Source: Acidithiobacillus sp. HP-2
GTDB taxonomy: Bacteria > Pseudomonadota > Gammaproteobacteria > Acidithiobacillales > Acidithiobacillaceae
Reading direction: 5' to 3'
Assembly (NCBI RefSeq): GCF_015100155.1
Contig: NZ_JACKZA010000004.1
Coordinates: 62,001-126,000, forward strand
DNA: 64,000 nucleotides
The notes below the pieces were generated by a model that made no database searches, was not told the origin of the DNA, and worked only from the letters and a program-made list of their open reading frames with translations. Position numbers and translations under genes: made by a program. This document shows positions 19,622-29,437 of the stretch, in pieces. Within the stretch, counting starts at the first letter, position 1, and every line of letters begins with the position of its first letter.

Positions 19622-20796
19622 CAAGAGGCATCTGCATACTCGGAGCCACGGGCTCCATTGGGAAAAGCACCCTGGACGTGCTTTCACGCCATTCCGATGT
19701 ATTCCGGGTGGTGGCCTTAACGGGTAATCATCGTGTTGCGGAGATGCTGGCACTCTGCACAATCCATCAACCCGAACAGGTCGTCATGGCAGCACCCGAA
19801 GCAGCGCAACAATTGCGGGTGCTCTTACGTGATGCCGGTCTCAAACAAATAAATGTGGAAAGTGGTCCCGAGGCATTGGCAGCCGTTGCCCGTATGGACG
19901 GTGTTGACGAGGTAATGGCCGCAATAGTTGGAGCAGCTGGCCTTTTGCCTACTCTGGCTGCGGTGGAAGCCGGCAAAAAGGTTTACCTGGCCAACAAGGA
20001 ATGTCTGGTGATGGCTGGCAAGCTGTTTATGGACCGGGTGCGGGCGTGTCAGGTGACCCTGCTCCCTATTGATAGTGAGCATAATGCCGTTTTCCAGTGC
20101 TTTGCCGATGGCCGCGGGGTGCGCCGCATCCTCTTGACGGCTTCTGGCGGTCCTTTCCGGACCTGGCCTTTGGAGCGTCTCGCGGGAGTGACTCCGGATC
20201 AGGCCTGTGCGCACCCTAACTGGGTGATGGGCCGGAAAATTTCTGTAGACTCGGCGACGATGATGAACAAGGGCCTGGAAGTGATTGAAGCCCATTGGCT
20301 GTTCAATCTTCCGGCAGAACAAATTGATGTGCTCATCCATCCCCAAAGTATTATTCATTCCATGGTGGAATACGTAGACGGTTCGGTATTGGCCCAACTG
20401 GGCAATCCGGACATGCGTACGCCCATTGCCCATGCCCTGGCTTACCCGGAGCGCATCGAAAGTGGGGTGTCCTCGCTGGATCTGGCCAAGACCGCAGATT
20501 TGCAATTTGAAACCCCTGACCTGCAACGTTTTCCTTGTTTGGCTTTGGCTTTTTCAGCCCTTAAAGCGGGGGGGGCTGCAGCTACCGTCCTCAATGCTGC
20601 CAATGAAGTAGCAGTTCAGGCTTTTCTGGACGAGGCTTTACCTTTTGCACGGATTGCTGCTGTTGTGGAAAATACCCTGACCGATTTGCAACCTGCTGCA
20701 CCGGATGAACTGGATGCCGTTCTGGCGATTGATCAGCAGGCCAGAGTGATAGCCGGCAAACATCTGCGCCGTTACGCCGAATCTGCTTTGGCCTGA
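19618..20796 (+). CDS. dxr: 1-deoxy-D-xylulose 5-phosphate reductoisomerase
   Basis: Second enzyme of the MEP isoprenoid pathway; NADPH-dependent conversion of DXP to MEP. NADPH-binding motif [14 protein letters not shown] near the N-terminus, then ALANKEC-type motif [54 protein letters not shown] and the metal-binding region with [12 protein letters not shown] 19618 overlaps the cdsA stop and gives 392 residues. Lies next to uppS, which uses isoprenoid precursors. Confidence 0.96.
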   Translation: MTRGICILGATGSIGKSTLDVLSRHSDVFRVVALTGNHRVAEMLALCTIHQPEQVVMAAPEAAQQLRVLLRDAGLKQINVESGPEALAAVARMDGVDEVMAAIVGAAGLLPTLAAVEAGKKVYLANKECLVMAGKLFMDRVRACQVTLLPIDSEHNAVFQCFADGRGVRRILLTASGGPFRTWPLERLAGVTPDQACAHPNWVMGRKISVDSATMMNKGLEVIEAHWLFNLPAEQIDVLIHPQSIIHSMVEYVDGSVLAQLGNPDMRTPIAHALAYPERIESGVSSLDLAKTADLQFETPDLQRFPCLALAFSALKAGGAAATVLNAANEVAVQAFLDEALPFARIAAVVENTLTDLQPAAPDELDAVLAIDQQARVIAGKHLRRYAESALA

Positions 20797-20808
20797 TTTC
20801 GGGATACT

Positions 20809-22164
20809 GTGCACATACTCGAAACCATAGGCGCTTTTATTCTCGCAATTGGCATTCTGGTGCTGATTCATGAATCCGGACATTTCTGGGTCGCCAAATT
20901 CATGGGCGTGAAGGTGCTGAAATTCAGCATCGGCTTTGGTCCTGCTTTGATCAGTCGGCGTTGGGGCAAGGATCGCACAGAATATGTCATCGCTGCGTTA
21001 CCTTTGGGTGGTTACGTCAAAATGCTCGGTGAACAGGCCGATGAACAAGTAATACCTGAAGACCGTACCCGGACTTTTGAGCAACTGGCTCCCGGTAAAC
21101 GCTTTCTTATTGCTCTGGCTGGCCCTGCAGCCAATCTCCTTTTTGCCATCATTGCTTATGCCGGAGTTGCCTGGATTGGTATTCCCGGGCTGGCTCCCAT
21201 TGTTGGTCTGGTGAATGATCATTCTCTGGCCGCTCAGGCCCATTTGCAGCCGGGCCAACGCATTACCTCCCTGAATGGGCAGCAGGTTTATACCTGGGAA
21301 GACATGCGTATGGGTTTATTGTCGGCGGCCATTGCCCGGGTGCCGGCACATCTTGAGACTACCGAGCAGGGCAGGTTGGCAACCCATACCCTACCTTTGC
21401 AAAATCTGAAGGCAGATTCGGTGGGGCCGGACTTTCTTGGCAAGATCATCGGAATGGAGCCTTACCTGCCAGCAACTGTGGGAGCAGTCGAAGCCAAAAG
21501 TCCGGCCGCCCGGGCAGGACTGGTAGCTGGCGATCGTATTACCGGCATCGATCATCATCCTGTCCCGAGCTGGGAGAGTCTGGCGCGTCACATTGAATCG
21601 CATCCAGACAAAACGGTGGAGATGACTTACCGGACGGCTGCGGGGATCAGCAAAACCATTCAGATCAAACCACAAATGTTTCTCGACAAGGTCGGCAAGG
21701 CGATTGGCAGGATCGGCATTGTCATGGCGCCCCTACCCAAGGATCTCATCGTTATACGCCAGCGGGGACCATTTGAGGGGTTGCTCTATGGTGCGCACAG
21801 TACCTGGCAGATGTCCTGGATGACGGTGGAGATGATGGTTCGGATGGTGCAGGGTTTTGTTTCACCGGATAATATCAGCGGGCCTATTAGCATTGCCGAA
21901 TATGCGGGGCAATCGGCTCAGGCTGGCGTGGCGCCATTTCTGTCTTTTCTGGCTTTGGTCAGCATCAGTCTGGGTGTTCTGAATCTGCTTCCTATTCCCA
22001 TACTGGATGGCGGTCATCTGGTGTTTTATGCTCTGGAAATGTTACGGGGTAAGCCGCTTTCGCCGGCGGTGGTGCAAAAAGCCCAACAGATCGGTATAGT
22101 GCTGCTTCTGATGCTGATGTCCTTCGCTTTTTACAACGATATTACGAGATTGATGACTCCGTGA
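20809..22164 (+). CDS. rseP: Site-2 membrane metalloprotease RseP
   Basis: Intramembrane zinc protease that cleaves anti-sigma factors in the envelope stress response. The HESGH motif is at residues 21-25 in the first membrane helix; the third zinc ligand is in NLLPIPILDGGHL near the C-terminus. Two PDZ-like regions lie between (around ITSLNGQQVYTWEDM and AGLVAGDRITGIDHHPV). GTG start at 20809; length 451. It overlaps bamA by four bases (GTGA). Confidence 0.95.
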   Translation: MHILETIGAFILAIGILVLIHESGHFWVAKFMGVKVLKFSIGFGPALISRRWGKDRTEYVIAALPLGGYVKMLGEQADEQVIPEDRTRTFEQLAPGKRFLIALAGPAANLLFAIIAYAGVAWIGIPGLAPIVGLVNDHSLAAQAHLQPGQRITSLNGQQVYTWEDMRMGLLSAAIARVPAHLETTEQGRLATHTLPLQNLKADSVGPDFLGKIIGMEPYLPATVGAVEAKSPAARAGLVAGDRITGIDHHPVPSWESLARHIESHPDKTVEMTYRTAAGISKTIQIKPQMFLDKVGKAIGRIGIVMAPLPKDLIVIRQRGPFEGLLYGAHSTWQMSWMTVEMMVRMVQGFVSPDNISGPISIAEYAGQSAQAGVAPFLSFLALVSISLGVLNLLPIPILDGGHLVFYALEMLRGKPLSPAVVQKAQQIGIVLLLMLMSFAFYNDITRLMTP

Positions 22165-24506
22165 AAAAATTCAGCCTGACTTCACCTTCGCCTCTTGTTC
22201 TTGCCTCGGGTATTGCCTGTGTAGCTGCCGTTTGGACAGCGCCAGCCTGGGCATTTACACCCTTCACTGTGAAAAACATAGAGATAAGAGGATTGCAGCA
22301 CATTGCCCCTGGGACGGTTTATAACTATCTGCCCATTCATATCGGGGAAGAAGTAGATGACCAGAAAGCGCAGCAGGCGATTAAAGATCTTTACTCTACA
22401 GGTTTTTTCAAGGACGTGACTATCGCCCGTTCGGATGACAATTTGCTGGTGGTCGTCCAGGAACGTCCGATCATTGCCAGCATCAGGATGCACGGCATCA
22501 AGGCCTTTTCCAAAAAAGAAGTGGAAGGAACCCTGAAAGGCATTGGTCTGGTGGACCGCCATATTTTCAATCAGTCCCTGCTTGACGAAGTCGTACATGG
22601 ACTGCAGCAGCAGTATGAAGGCATGGGTTATTATAATGCGAAAATTCATGCCAAGGTGGATAAACTGCCACGTAATCGTGTAGCCATTTATCTGGATGCC
22701 AACGAGGGAGAGCAGGCTACCATCAAGCAGGTGACCATTGTCGGTAATCATGCTTTCAGTGAAAGCCGTCTGCGTGGACTTTTCGATATTGGTGCCCCTG
22801 ACGCCTTTTCATTTTTTACCAAAAATGATCGTTATTCTCAGGAGAAATTGATGAAGGGCCTGGAAGCCCTGCACAATTTCTATCTGGATCGTGGCTATCT
22901 GAATTTTGATATTGAATCCAATCAGGTACAGGTCACACCAGATCGTCGTTTTGTCTACATTACGGTCAATGTGCATGAAGGACAGGTTTATCATGTGAAG
23001 TCGGTGAATTTGACGGGAAATCTGGTGATTCCCAAGCCAGAGCTGGAAAAACTGGTCGAAATTCATCCAGGTGAAGTGTTTTCCCGGGCAAAAATCAATG
23101 ACACCAACAGTGCCATCGCCAACAAGCTGGGTGATCTGGGTTATGCTTTTGCCAATACCACTCCGGTGCCGACGGTGGATGAAAAAACCCGTGAGGTGGC
23201 TCTGAATTTTGAAGTGGACCCAGGGCGCAAAGTGTACATTCGCCGGATTGAAATTACTGGCAATGATCGCAGCCGGGACTATGTAGTCCGGCGTCAGTTC
23301 AGGCAGATGGAAGGATCTCTTTATAATGGCGCGCAGATCAGGCGTTCCAAGGAGCGGCTCCAGCAGACTGGTTTTTACGATAAAATCGACACTAAAACGG
23401 TTCCGGTTCCCGGTCATCCTGATCAGATGAATCTGGATGTGCATGTCAGCGAGCGGCCGACCGGCAGTTTCAGTCTGGGTGTGGGCTATTCCAACGCGCA
23501 GGGTATTTTGTTCAATGGTTCCATCAGCCAGAACAATTTTATGGGTACTGGAAATGCGTTGTCTTTTTCGGCCAATGTGGGCGGATTGGGCACAGCATTC
23601 AACCTATCTTATACTGATCCTTATTTTACCCCGGATGGCATCAGTCTGGGTGTTAATCTTTATCGGAATGATACCAATCTTTCCACCCTCGCTGTCGCGC
23701 CCTATCAGGAAATTGACTATGGTGCTACGGGCACGCTGGGCATACCCATCATGCGGTATGTCTATGACTATATGTCCTTGGGCTATAGTAATACGACCAT
23801 TAATCTGACTTCTGGTAGTCCACAGATTTATAACCAGTATGTAACTACGTTTGGTAATACGGCTACTGCTGTGACCATAGGTAATAGCCTGGTGTACGAT
23901 AGCCGCAATTCGCCCATTTTCCCGACGAAGGGTTTTTATGGCAGTCTGGATCTGAAGGCAGCTGTTCCTCCCGGAAAACTAAAATGGTATAAGGCTGAAG
24001 TCAAAGCTGAATATTATCATCCCATCACTTCCTGGTTGACTGGCGGACTGAGTGGTCGCTATGGCTTCATCAATGGTTATGGTGGCAAGCCGGTTCCTTT
24101 CTTTAACAACTATTATCTGGGTGGTCCTACAACACTGCCGGGCTATCAGACTTATGCACTGGGTCCGCAGGTTGGTGGTTATCCTGTAGGTGGTACCCGT
24201 GAGTTGTTGTTTAATGCCAGCCTTTACTTTCCATTGCCGGGCCTGGCCGATAATCCTAATTTCCGGATGTCTATTTTTGCTGCCAGCGGTTGGGTTTATG
24301 GTGTACAGTCCAATACGGACGGCTCTATTTATAATTATACTAATAACTATTTCCCCAGCCTGAGTGATATGCGCACAACAGCTGGAATAGGCTTTCTATG
24401 GATCAGCCCCCTCGGTCCTCTGCGCCTGTCCCTGGCGATTCCCTTGGACAAGAAGCCCGGAGATCTTACCCAACCCCTGCAGTTCACTGTGGGAAACAAT
24501 TTCTGA
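22161..24506 (+). CDS. bamA: Outer membrane assembly factor BamA
   Basis: Central outer-membrane protein of the BAM complex that folds beta-barrel proteins. GTG start, then a signal peptide ending near APAWA, five POTRA repeats over roughly residues 30-430 (for example FTVKNIEIRGLQ and KVYIRRIEITGNDRSRDYVV) and a C-terminal barrel with YFPLPG and a final Phe (FTVGNNF), the barrel-insertion signal. Length 781 residues. Overlaps rseP and is followed by skp. Confidence 0.96.
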   Translation: MKKFSLTSPSPLVLASGIACVAAVWTAPAWAFTPFTVKNIEIRGLQHIAPGTVYNYLPIHIGEEVDDQKAQQAIKDLYSTGFFKDVTIARSDDNLLVVVQERPIIASIRMHGIKAFSKKEVEGTLKGIGLVDRHIFNQSLLDEVVHGLQQQYEGMGYYNAKIHAKVDKLPRNRVAIYLDANEGEQATIKQVTIVGNHAFSESRLRGLFDIGAPDAFSFFTKNDRYSQEKLMKGLEALHNFYLDRGYLNFDIESNQVQVTPDRRFVYITVNVHEGQVYHVKSVNLTGNLVIPKPELEKLVEIHPGEVFSRAKINDTNSAIANKLGDLGYAFANTTPVPTVDEKTREVALNFEVDPGRKVYIRRIEITGNDRSRDYVVRRQFRQMEGSLYNGAQIRRSKERLQQTGFYDKIDTKTVPVPGHPDQMNLDVHVSERPTGSFSLGVGYSNAQGILFNGSISQNNFMGTGNALSFSANVGGLGTAFNLSYTDPYFTPDGISLGVNLYRNDTNLSTLAVAPYQEIDYGATGTLGIPIMRYVYDYMSLGYSNTTINLTSGSPQIYNQYVTTFGNTATAVTIGNSLVYDSRNSPIFPTKGFYGSLDLKAAVPPGKLKWYKAEVKAEYYHPITSWLTGGLSGRYGFINGYGGKPVPFFNNYYLGGPTTLPGYQTYALGPQVGGYPVGGTRELLFNASLYFPLPGLADNPNFRMSIFAASGWVYGVQSNTDGSIYNYTNNYFPSLSDMRTTAGIGFLWISPLGPLRLSLAIPLDKKPGDLTQPLQFTVGNNF

Positions 24507-24518
24507 TGCCCCGGTGAT

Positions 24519-25055
24519 ATGGGTATGATGCGTCAGTTACTTCTGGGTCTGGGTTTGCTGCTGTTTGCCGTGATGGCCTTCGCGGACCCCATGAAAATCG
24601 GCTTTGTCGATCTTGATAAAGCCCTGCGCGAGCTTCCAGAAGCGCAGGTCGGCGCGGCGAACCTCAATAAGCAGGTGGAGGCCAAGCAAAAGGAAATAGA
24701 ATCCAAGCGCCAACAGATAGATACTTTTCAGAAATCGCTGGAAAAAGATTTCCCGCATTTGAGTAACGCCCAGCGGCAGGATCGTGAAGCACAATTGCAA
24801 AATATGATTCTCAGTCTTCAGCAATTTCAGCGCCAGGCTCAGGATAGCCTCAACTATCAGCGCAATCAGATCCTCAAGAATATTCAGACCCAACTGGTCA
24901 AGGTGGTCAGTCAAATTGGCCGTGCCGGGCATTATACGGTCATCCTCAATGACAAGTCGGTATTGTATGTCAGTGGTGCCATTGATTTGACCGGGCAGGT
25001 GGTGGCAGCCATGAACAGCACGATGAGTGCGGCAAAGTCCGCAGGTAAAAAATAA
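24519..25055 (+). CDS. skp: Periplasmic chaperone Skp/OmpH
   Basis: Periplasmic holdase that escorts unfolded outer-membrane proteins to BamA. A signal peptide ends near VMAFA, followed by [11 protein letters not shown] and a long, charged coiled-coil region (about residues 45-120) rich in Gln, Lys and Glu, as in the tentacles of Skp. Length 178 residues. Alternative starts at 24525 and 24528 would shorten it slightly. Stop overlaps lpxD by one base. Confidence 0.9.
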   Translation: MGMMRQLLLGLGLLLFAVMAFADPMKIGFVDLDKALRELPEAQVGAANLNKQVEAKQKEIESKRQQIDTFQKSLEKDFPHLSNAQRQDREAQLQNMILSLQQFQRQAQDSLNYQRNQILKNIQTQLVKVVSQIGRAGHYTVILNDKSVLYVSGAIDLTGQVVAAMNSTMSAAKSAGKK

Positions 25056-26119
25056 TGAGAGCAACCGGCGCGCATCGTCTCCAGGATCTGGCACAACACA
25101 TCGCTGGAGAAGTGCGCGGCGATGCGGAATACCTGATTACCGGAATGGCGCCTCTTGATACCGCCGAGGCTGGGGATATTACTTTTTTCCAGGCGAGCAG
25201 CCTGCGCAGCTGTTTGCAGTCCAGTCAGGCTGGTGCCGTTATTCTCAGTCCTGAATCTGCCGATGAATTTTCTGGAAACTGCATTGTTGTCAAAAATCCC
25301 TATGCGGCTTTCGCTAAAATCATGCAGTACCTGTTTCCTGTGGCCCGGCATGAACCGGGTATTCATCACAGCGCCCAACTGGATCGAAATGTACAGATCC
25401 ATCCTGAGGTACGCATGGATGCTTTCGTCAAGGTGGCGGCGGGGGCACAGATTGCGGCCGGAGTTTGGCTGGAGGCAGGGGTATTTGTGGGCGCTGACGT
25501 TCAGATAGGAGCGGGAACCCATGTTTATCCCGGTGCAAAAATCTATTCTGGTTGCCGCATAGGCGAACGTTGTATTCTCCACGCGGGTGCGGTTATTGGT
25601 GCGGATGGTTTTGGGTTTGCGGAAGAAAACGGGAAATATCTGAAAATTCCCCAGATAGGCGGGGTATTGATCGGCAATGATGTGGAGGTAGGTGCCAATA
25701 CCTGTATTGATCGTGGTGTTCTGACCGATACAATCCTTGCCGACGGGGTCAAGATCGATAATCTGGTGCAAATCGGTCACAATGTACAAATAGGCGCGCA
25801 TACCGTGATTGCTGGTCAAGCTGGCATAGCGGGCAGTACCCGTATTGGCAGCCATTGCCGGATTGGCGGGCAGGTTGGCGTTACCGGACATGTTGAAATA
25901 GCGGATAACTGCGTGATTGCCGGACAAAGTGCGATTACCCATTCCCTGCGTAGCCCGGGGGTTTATTCGGGAGTGGTCCCAGCCCATGAAATTACGCGTT
26001 GGCGGCGCATTGTTGCCCGCTTTGACGGGCTGGATACCTTGTTCCGGCGGGTAAAAACTCTGGAGAAAAAATCTGCGCACCAAGCATCATCTGACGGAGA
26101 GCCATTTCATGGAGAGTGA
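25055..26119 (+). CDS. lpxD: UDP-3-O-acyl-glucosamine N-acyltransferase LpxD
   Basis: Third acylation step of lipid A synthesis. The N-terminal uridine-binding domain is followed by many hexapeptide repeats of a left-handed beta-helix, with the catalytic His in [12 protein letters not shown] and the motif GADGFGFA. Length 354 residues. The gene overlaps fabZ by 11 bases. In this organism the substrate is probably the 3-amino analogue made by GnnA/GnnB. Confidence 0.95.
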   Translation: MRATGAHRLQDLAQHIAGEVRGDAEYLITGMAPLDTAEAGDITFFQASSLRSCLQSSQAGAVILSPESADEFSGNCIVVKNPYAAFAKIMQYLFPVARHEPGIHHSAQLDRNVQIHPEVRMDAFVKVAAGAQIAAGVWLEAGVFVGADVQIGAGTHVYPGAKIYSGCRIGERCILHAGAVIGADGFGFAEENGKYLKIPQIGGVLIGNDVEVGANTCIDRGVLTDTILADGVKIDNLVQIGHNVQIGAHTVIAGQAGIAGSTRIGSHCRIGGQVGVTGHVEIADNCVIAGQSAITHSLRSPGVYSGVVPAHEITRWRRIVARFDGLDTLFRRVKTLEKKSAHQASSDGEPFHGE

Positions 26120-26558
26120 ACTGAATATTCAGGATATTATGAAGCGATTACCGCATCGCTATCCTTTTTTGCTGGTAGATCGTGTGCTGCATTTGGAGAT
26201 AGGAAAGTCGTTGCGGGCAGTCAAAAATGTTACCATGAATGAGCCTTTTTTTCAGGGACATTTTCCGGCCATGCCCGTCATGCCGGGGGTTTTGATTATT
26301 GAGGCCCTGGCCCAGGCAGCCGCTCTGCTGGCTTTTGTTTCGGAAGATAAATATGGTGAAAATGCCGCCGTATATTTTGCCGGTATTGATAAGGCCCGCT
26401 TCCGCAAACCGGTCACTCCAGGCGATCGCCTGGAACTGCTGGCTAACGTCAGTCGGCGTCGTTCGGGAATGTGGCAAATGGAAACCCAGGCACTGGTAGA
26501 TGGTCATGAGGTGGCTTCAGCCCTGTTGCTAGCGACACTTCGGGAAACTGCTCAATGA
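26109..26558 (+). CDS. fabZ: 3-hydroxyacyl-ACP dehydratase FabZ
   Basis: Hot-dog fold dehydratase of fatty acid synthesis, competing with LpxA/LpxD for hydroxyacyl-ACP. Shows [13 protein letters not shown], the catalytic His in [15 protein letters not shown] and the catalytic Glu in [11 protein letters not shown]. Length 149 residues. Start lies within lpxD; the stop overlaps the lpxA start (ATGA). Confidence 0.96.
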   Translation: MESELNIQDIMKRLPHRYPFLLVDRVLHLEIGKSLRAVKNVTMNEPFFQGHFPAMPVMPGVLIIEALAQAAALLAFVSEDKYGENAAVYFAGIDKARFRKPVTPGDRLELLANVSRRRSGMWQMETQALVDGHEVASALLLATLRETAQ

Positions 26559-27337
26559 GCGTGAATATTCACCCTACGGCCATCGTTGATCCAAGTGCCA
26601 TTGTTGGTTCTGATTGTAAAATTGGTCCTTACGCAGTGATCGGTGCTGAGGTAGAGCTGGGCGCTCATTGTCAGATTGGTGCGCATGCGGTACTGGAAGG
26701 TCCGACCCGGATTGGCAGCCATAACCATATTTTTCAGTTTGCTTCGGTGGGTACGGCCCCTCAGGATTTAGGCTACAAGGGCGAGCCTACGGCACTGGAA
26801 ATCGGTTCGCACAATACCTTGCGGGAGTTCGTGACGGTGAATCGCGGCACGATAAAGGGTGGCGGTGTGACGCGAATTGGTAGCCACAATCTGCTCATGG
26901 CCTATTGTCATGTGGCCCATGACTGCCGCATCGGCGATCAGGTAGTGATGGCCAATGCAGCCACGCTGGCCGGACATGTATGTATTGAAGACCATGCCAT
27001 TCTGGGTGGTCTTACTGCTGTACATCAATTTGCGCGTATTGGTTCGCACGCTATTCTGGGTGGGGGGACCATGGCGCCCCTGGATATTCCACCCTATATG
27101 ATGGCTGCCGGGAATCATGCCAGTCTTCATGGTATTAATGTCCGTGGTCTGGCCCGGAGAGGCATTTCCCGTGAGACCATTTTACAAATCAAACGCGCTT
27201 ACAGAATTTTGTTCCGCTCTGGACAGCGTCTGGATGATGCTATGGAAGAGGTGCGCAAGCGTGGTCTTGATGCCCCGGAAATCGCCCATCTACTGGACTT
27301 CATCCAGAACAGCAAGCGAGGAATTACCCGGCCATGA
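26555..27337 (+). CDS. lpxA: UDP-GlcNAc-type acyltransferase LpxA
   Basis: First acyltransferase of lipid A synthesis. Hexapeptide repeats run through the first 190 residues, with the catalytic His in YCHVAHDC and the C-terminal helical region (ALFRSG-like RILFRSGQ). Length 260 residues. Because gnnA and gnnB follow, its likely preferred acceptor is the 3-amino analogue of UDP-GlcNAc, as shown for A. ferrooxidans LpxA; this preference is inference here. Overlaps gnnA by four bases. Confidence 0.95.
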   Translation: MSVNIHPTAIVDPSAIVGSDCKIGPYAVIGAEVELGAHCQIGAHAVLEGPTRIGSHNHIFQFASVGTAPQDLGYKGEPTALEIGSHNTLREFVTVNRGTIKGGGVTRIGSHNLLMAYCHVAHDCRIGDQVVMANAATLAGHVCIEDHAILGGLTAVHQFARIGSHAILGGGTMAPLDIPPYMMAAGNHASLHGINVRGLARRGISRETILQIKRAYRILFRSGQRLDDAMEEVRKRGLDAPEIAHLLDFIQNSKRGITRP

Positions 27338-28275
27338 AAAATCTCAAAACAGCCGTGATCGGTGTGGGTCATTTAGGTCGCTTTCATGCCCAGAAATATG
27401 CCAATTTGTCCGATCTGCAAGGCATTTATGACGCCAATCCGGATCGTGCTGCTGAAGTGGCCAGGGAACTGGGTTGTCGGGCTTTCGCCAGCATTCCTGA
27501 GCTGCTGGCATCAGTAGAGGCCATATCCATAGCAACTCCAACTTCAACGCATCATGCGGTGGCTGAAGAAGCATTGCGTGCAGGAGTGCATTGCCTGGTT
27601 GAAAAGCCGTTCACGCTGGATATTCCGGAAGCAGATGCCCTGATTGCCCTGGCTCAGGAACGTCAACTGGTTCTGGCTGTGGGGCATATCAAAAGAGTGC
27701 ATCCAGCCATTCGCCATTTGCGTCAGGCGGGTTATGGCGCCCCGCGTTACCTGGAGGCAGAGCGTCTGGCACCGTTCAAACCCCGTTCTCTGGATATTGA
27801 TGTCATCATGGATCTTATGATTCATGATCTGGATCTGACCTTACTGTTGACCGGGGCCGAACCTGTTGATGTGCGTGCGGTAGGCGTTGCCGCAGTGACC
27901 GACAAGGCCGACATGGCCAATGCCTGGATTACTCTCAGTAACGGTACCGTAGTGAACCTCGCGGCCTCCCGGGTGGTGCGCGAACCGGCACGACGCTTGC
28001 GGATTTTCTGGCAGGACCGTTACGCTTCTGTGGATTTTATCCAGAATACCCTGCACATTTACCATCGCGGAGAAGGCGCCGTCCCAGGTATTCCCGGTGT
28101 TCGGGATGAAGCCGTCAATTTGGCTAAAACCGATGCCCTGGCCGCAGAAATTGAAGATTTTCTGGGTGCGGTGCTTAATCAAACTCCAGTATTTTGTGAT
28201 GGTATGGCGGGTCGCCGGGTATTGGCGGCAGCGCTGCACGTACGCAAGGCGGTGGATGGTTTTCTTTCCCGCTGA
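27334..28275 (+). CDS. gnnA: UDP-GlcNAc 3-dehydrogenase GnnA (Gfo/Idh/MocA family)
   Basis: NAD-dependent oxidation of the 3-hydroxyl of UDP-GlcNAc, giving the 3-keto sugar that GnnB aminates. Rossmann motif VIGVGHLGRFHAQKYA at the N-terminus, IATPTSTH, and the family EKP motif in HCLVEKPFTLD; catalytic His region DLMIHDLDLTLLL. Length 313 residues. Function is taken from the location between lpxA and lpxB plus the aminotransferase partner, an arrangement known from A. ferrooxidans. Overlaps lpxA (ATGA). Confidence 0.88.
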   Translation: MKNLKTAVIGVGHLGRFHAQKYANLSDLQGIYDANPDRAAEVARELGCRAFASIPELLASVEAISIATPTSTHHAVAEEALRAGVHCLVEKPFTLDIPEADALIALAQERQLVLAVGHIKRVHPAIRHLRQAGYGAPRYLEAERLAPFKPRSLDIDVIMDLMIHDLDLTLLLTGAEPVDVRAVGVAAVTDKADMANAWITLSNGTVVNLAASRVVREPARRLRIFWQDRYASVDFIQNTLHIYHRGEGAVPGIPGVRDEAVNLAKTDALAAEIEDFLGAVLNQTPVFCDGMAGRRVLAAALHVRKAVDGFLSR

Positions 28276-28323
28276 GGGATGGACCAGACCCAGTCAATGG
28301 ATTTTTAAACAGGATATCAATAC

Positions 28324-29433
28324 ATGAGCCATAGTACAGCCATTCCCATGGTCGATTTGCGTGCACATTTTCAGCCACTGCGTGAAGAAATTCTTGCCGG
28401 ACTGGGAAAAATTCTGGATCAGGCGGGTTTTATCCTCGGTGAACACGGTCGTGCTCTGGAACAGGATGTGGCTCAACTCTGTGGAGTAGCCCATGGGGTA
28501 GGCTGCGCGTCGGGAACAGATGCATTGTTGCTGGCTCTGCGTGCTTTGGGGATTGGGCCTGGGGATGAGGTCATTGTGCCTACCTTCACCTTTATTGCTA
28601 CGGCAGAAGCGGTCCTTTACGTGGGTGCCAAGCCGGTCTTTGTAGACGTGGACCCGCAAAATTATGTGCTGACCGCGTCACTCATTGAAGCGGCCATCAC
28701 CGACCGCAGCAAAGCCATTATTCCGGTTCATCTTTATGGGCTGCCTGCCGATATGCCCGCCATCATGTCTTTGGCGCAGCAGCATCATCTGAAGGTCATT
28801 GAAGATTGTGCCCAGGCTATCGGGGCCAGTATTCATGGGCGTGCGGTGGGAAGCTTTGGTGATATCGGCTGTTTTTCCTTTTTCCCCAGCAAAAATCTTG
28901 GCGGTGCTGGTGATGGCGGCATGGTGGTGACCAATGATCCGGAACTGGAAAAACAATTACGGGGCTTGCGCAATCATGGTTCATGGCAGACTTATCATCA
29001 TGATGTGTTGGGTTATAACAGTCGTCTGGATGAAATGCAGGCATTGATTTTGCGCACGGAATTTCCGCATCTTTCTACTTTTAATGCGGGTCGTCAGCAG
29101 GCGGCTGCCTGGTATGCCGAGCATCTGGCGGGCCTGGATCTGCAGTTGCCCCATGCACCAGAAGCTTATCAGCATGTATACCACCAATATACGATTCAGC
29201 TGGAAGGTCGGGATGCGGTAAAAGCCGCCTTGCAGGCAGAGCACATTGCCAGTGCCATTTATTATCCCATACCCGGTCATCGCCAGAAAATGTTTGGTGA
29301 TCAGCCTCAAGGTCATTGTCCGGTAGCGGATAAGCTGGCCGAGCGGGTTTTGTCCTTGCCCATGTTTCCCGAGCTGCAAGAGGCGCAGGTTGCCCGGGTG
29401 GCAGAGGTGATTCGCCGCACGCTGAAGGATTAA
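28324..29433 (+). CDS. gnnB: UDP-3-keto-GlcNAc aminotransferase GnnB (DegT/DnrJ family)
   Basis: PLP-dependent transaminase that places an amino group on C3 of the keto sugar made by GnnA, giving UDP-GlcNAc3N and so amide-linked acyl chains in lipid A. Typical motifs: CASGTDALLLALRALGIGPG, VIVPTFTFIATAEAV, EDCAQAIGAS and the PLP lysine K190 in FFPSKNLGGAGDGG. Length 369 residues. Lies 48 bases after gnnA and four before lpxB. Confidence 0.88.
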   Translation: MSHSTAIPMVDLRAHFQPLREEILAGLGKILDQAGFILGEHGRALEQDVAQLCGVAHGVGCASGTDALLLALRALGIGPGDEVIVPTFTFIATAEAVLYVGAKPVFVDVDPQNYVLTASLIEAAITDRSKAIIPVHLYGLPADMPAIMSLAQQHHLKVIEDCAQAIGASIHGRAVGSFGDIGCFSFFPSKNLGGAGDGGMVVTNDPELEKQLRGLRNHGSWQTYHHDVLGYNSRLDEMQALILRTEFPHLSTFNAGRQQAAAWYAEHLAGLDLQLPHAPEAYQHVYHQYTIQLEGRDAVKAALQAEHIASAIYYPIPGHRQKMFGDQPQGHCPVADKLAERVLSLPMFPELQEAQVARVAEVIRRTLKD

Positions 29434-29437
29434 AGCA

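Noticed and set aside
24932-26083. 383-codon open frame on the minus strand
   Set aside because: Opposite the hexapeptide repeats of lpxD; repeat periodicity creates open antisense frames.
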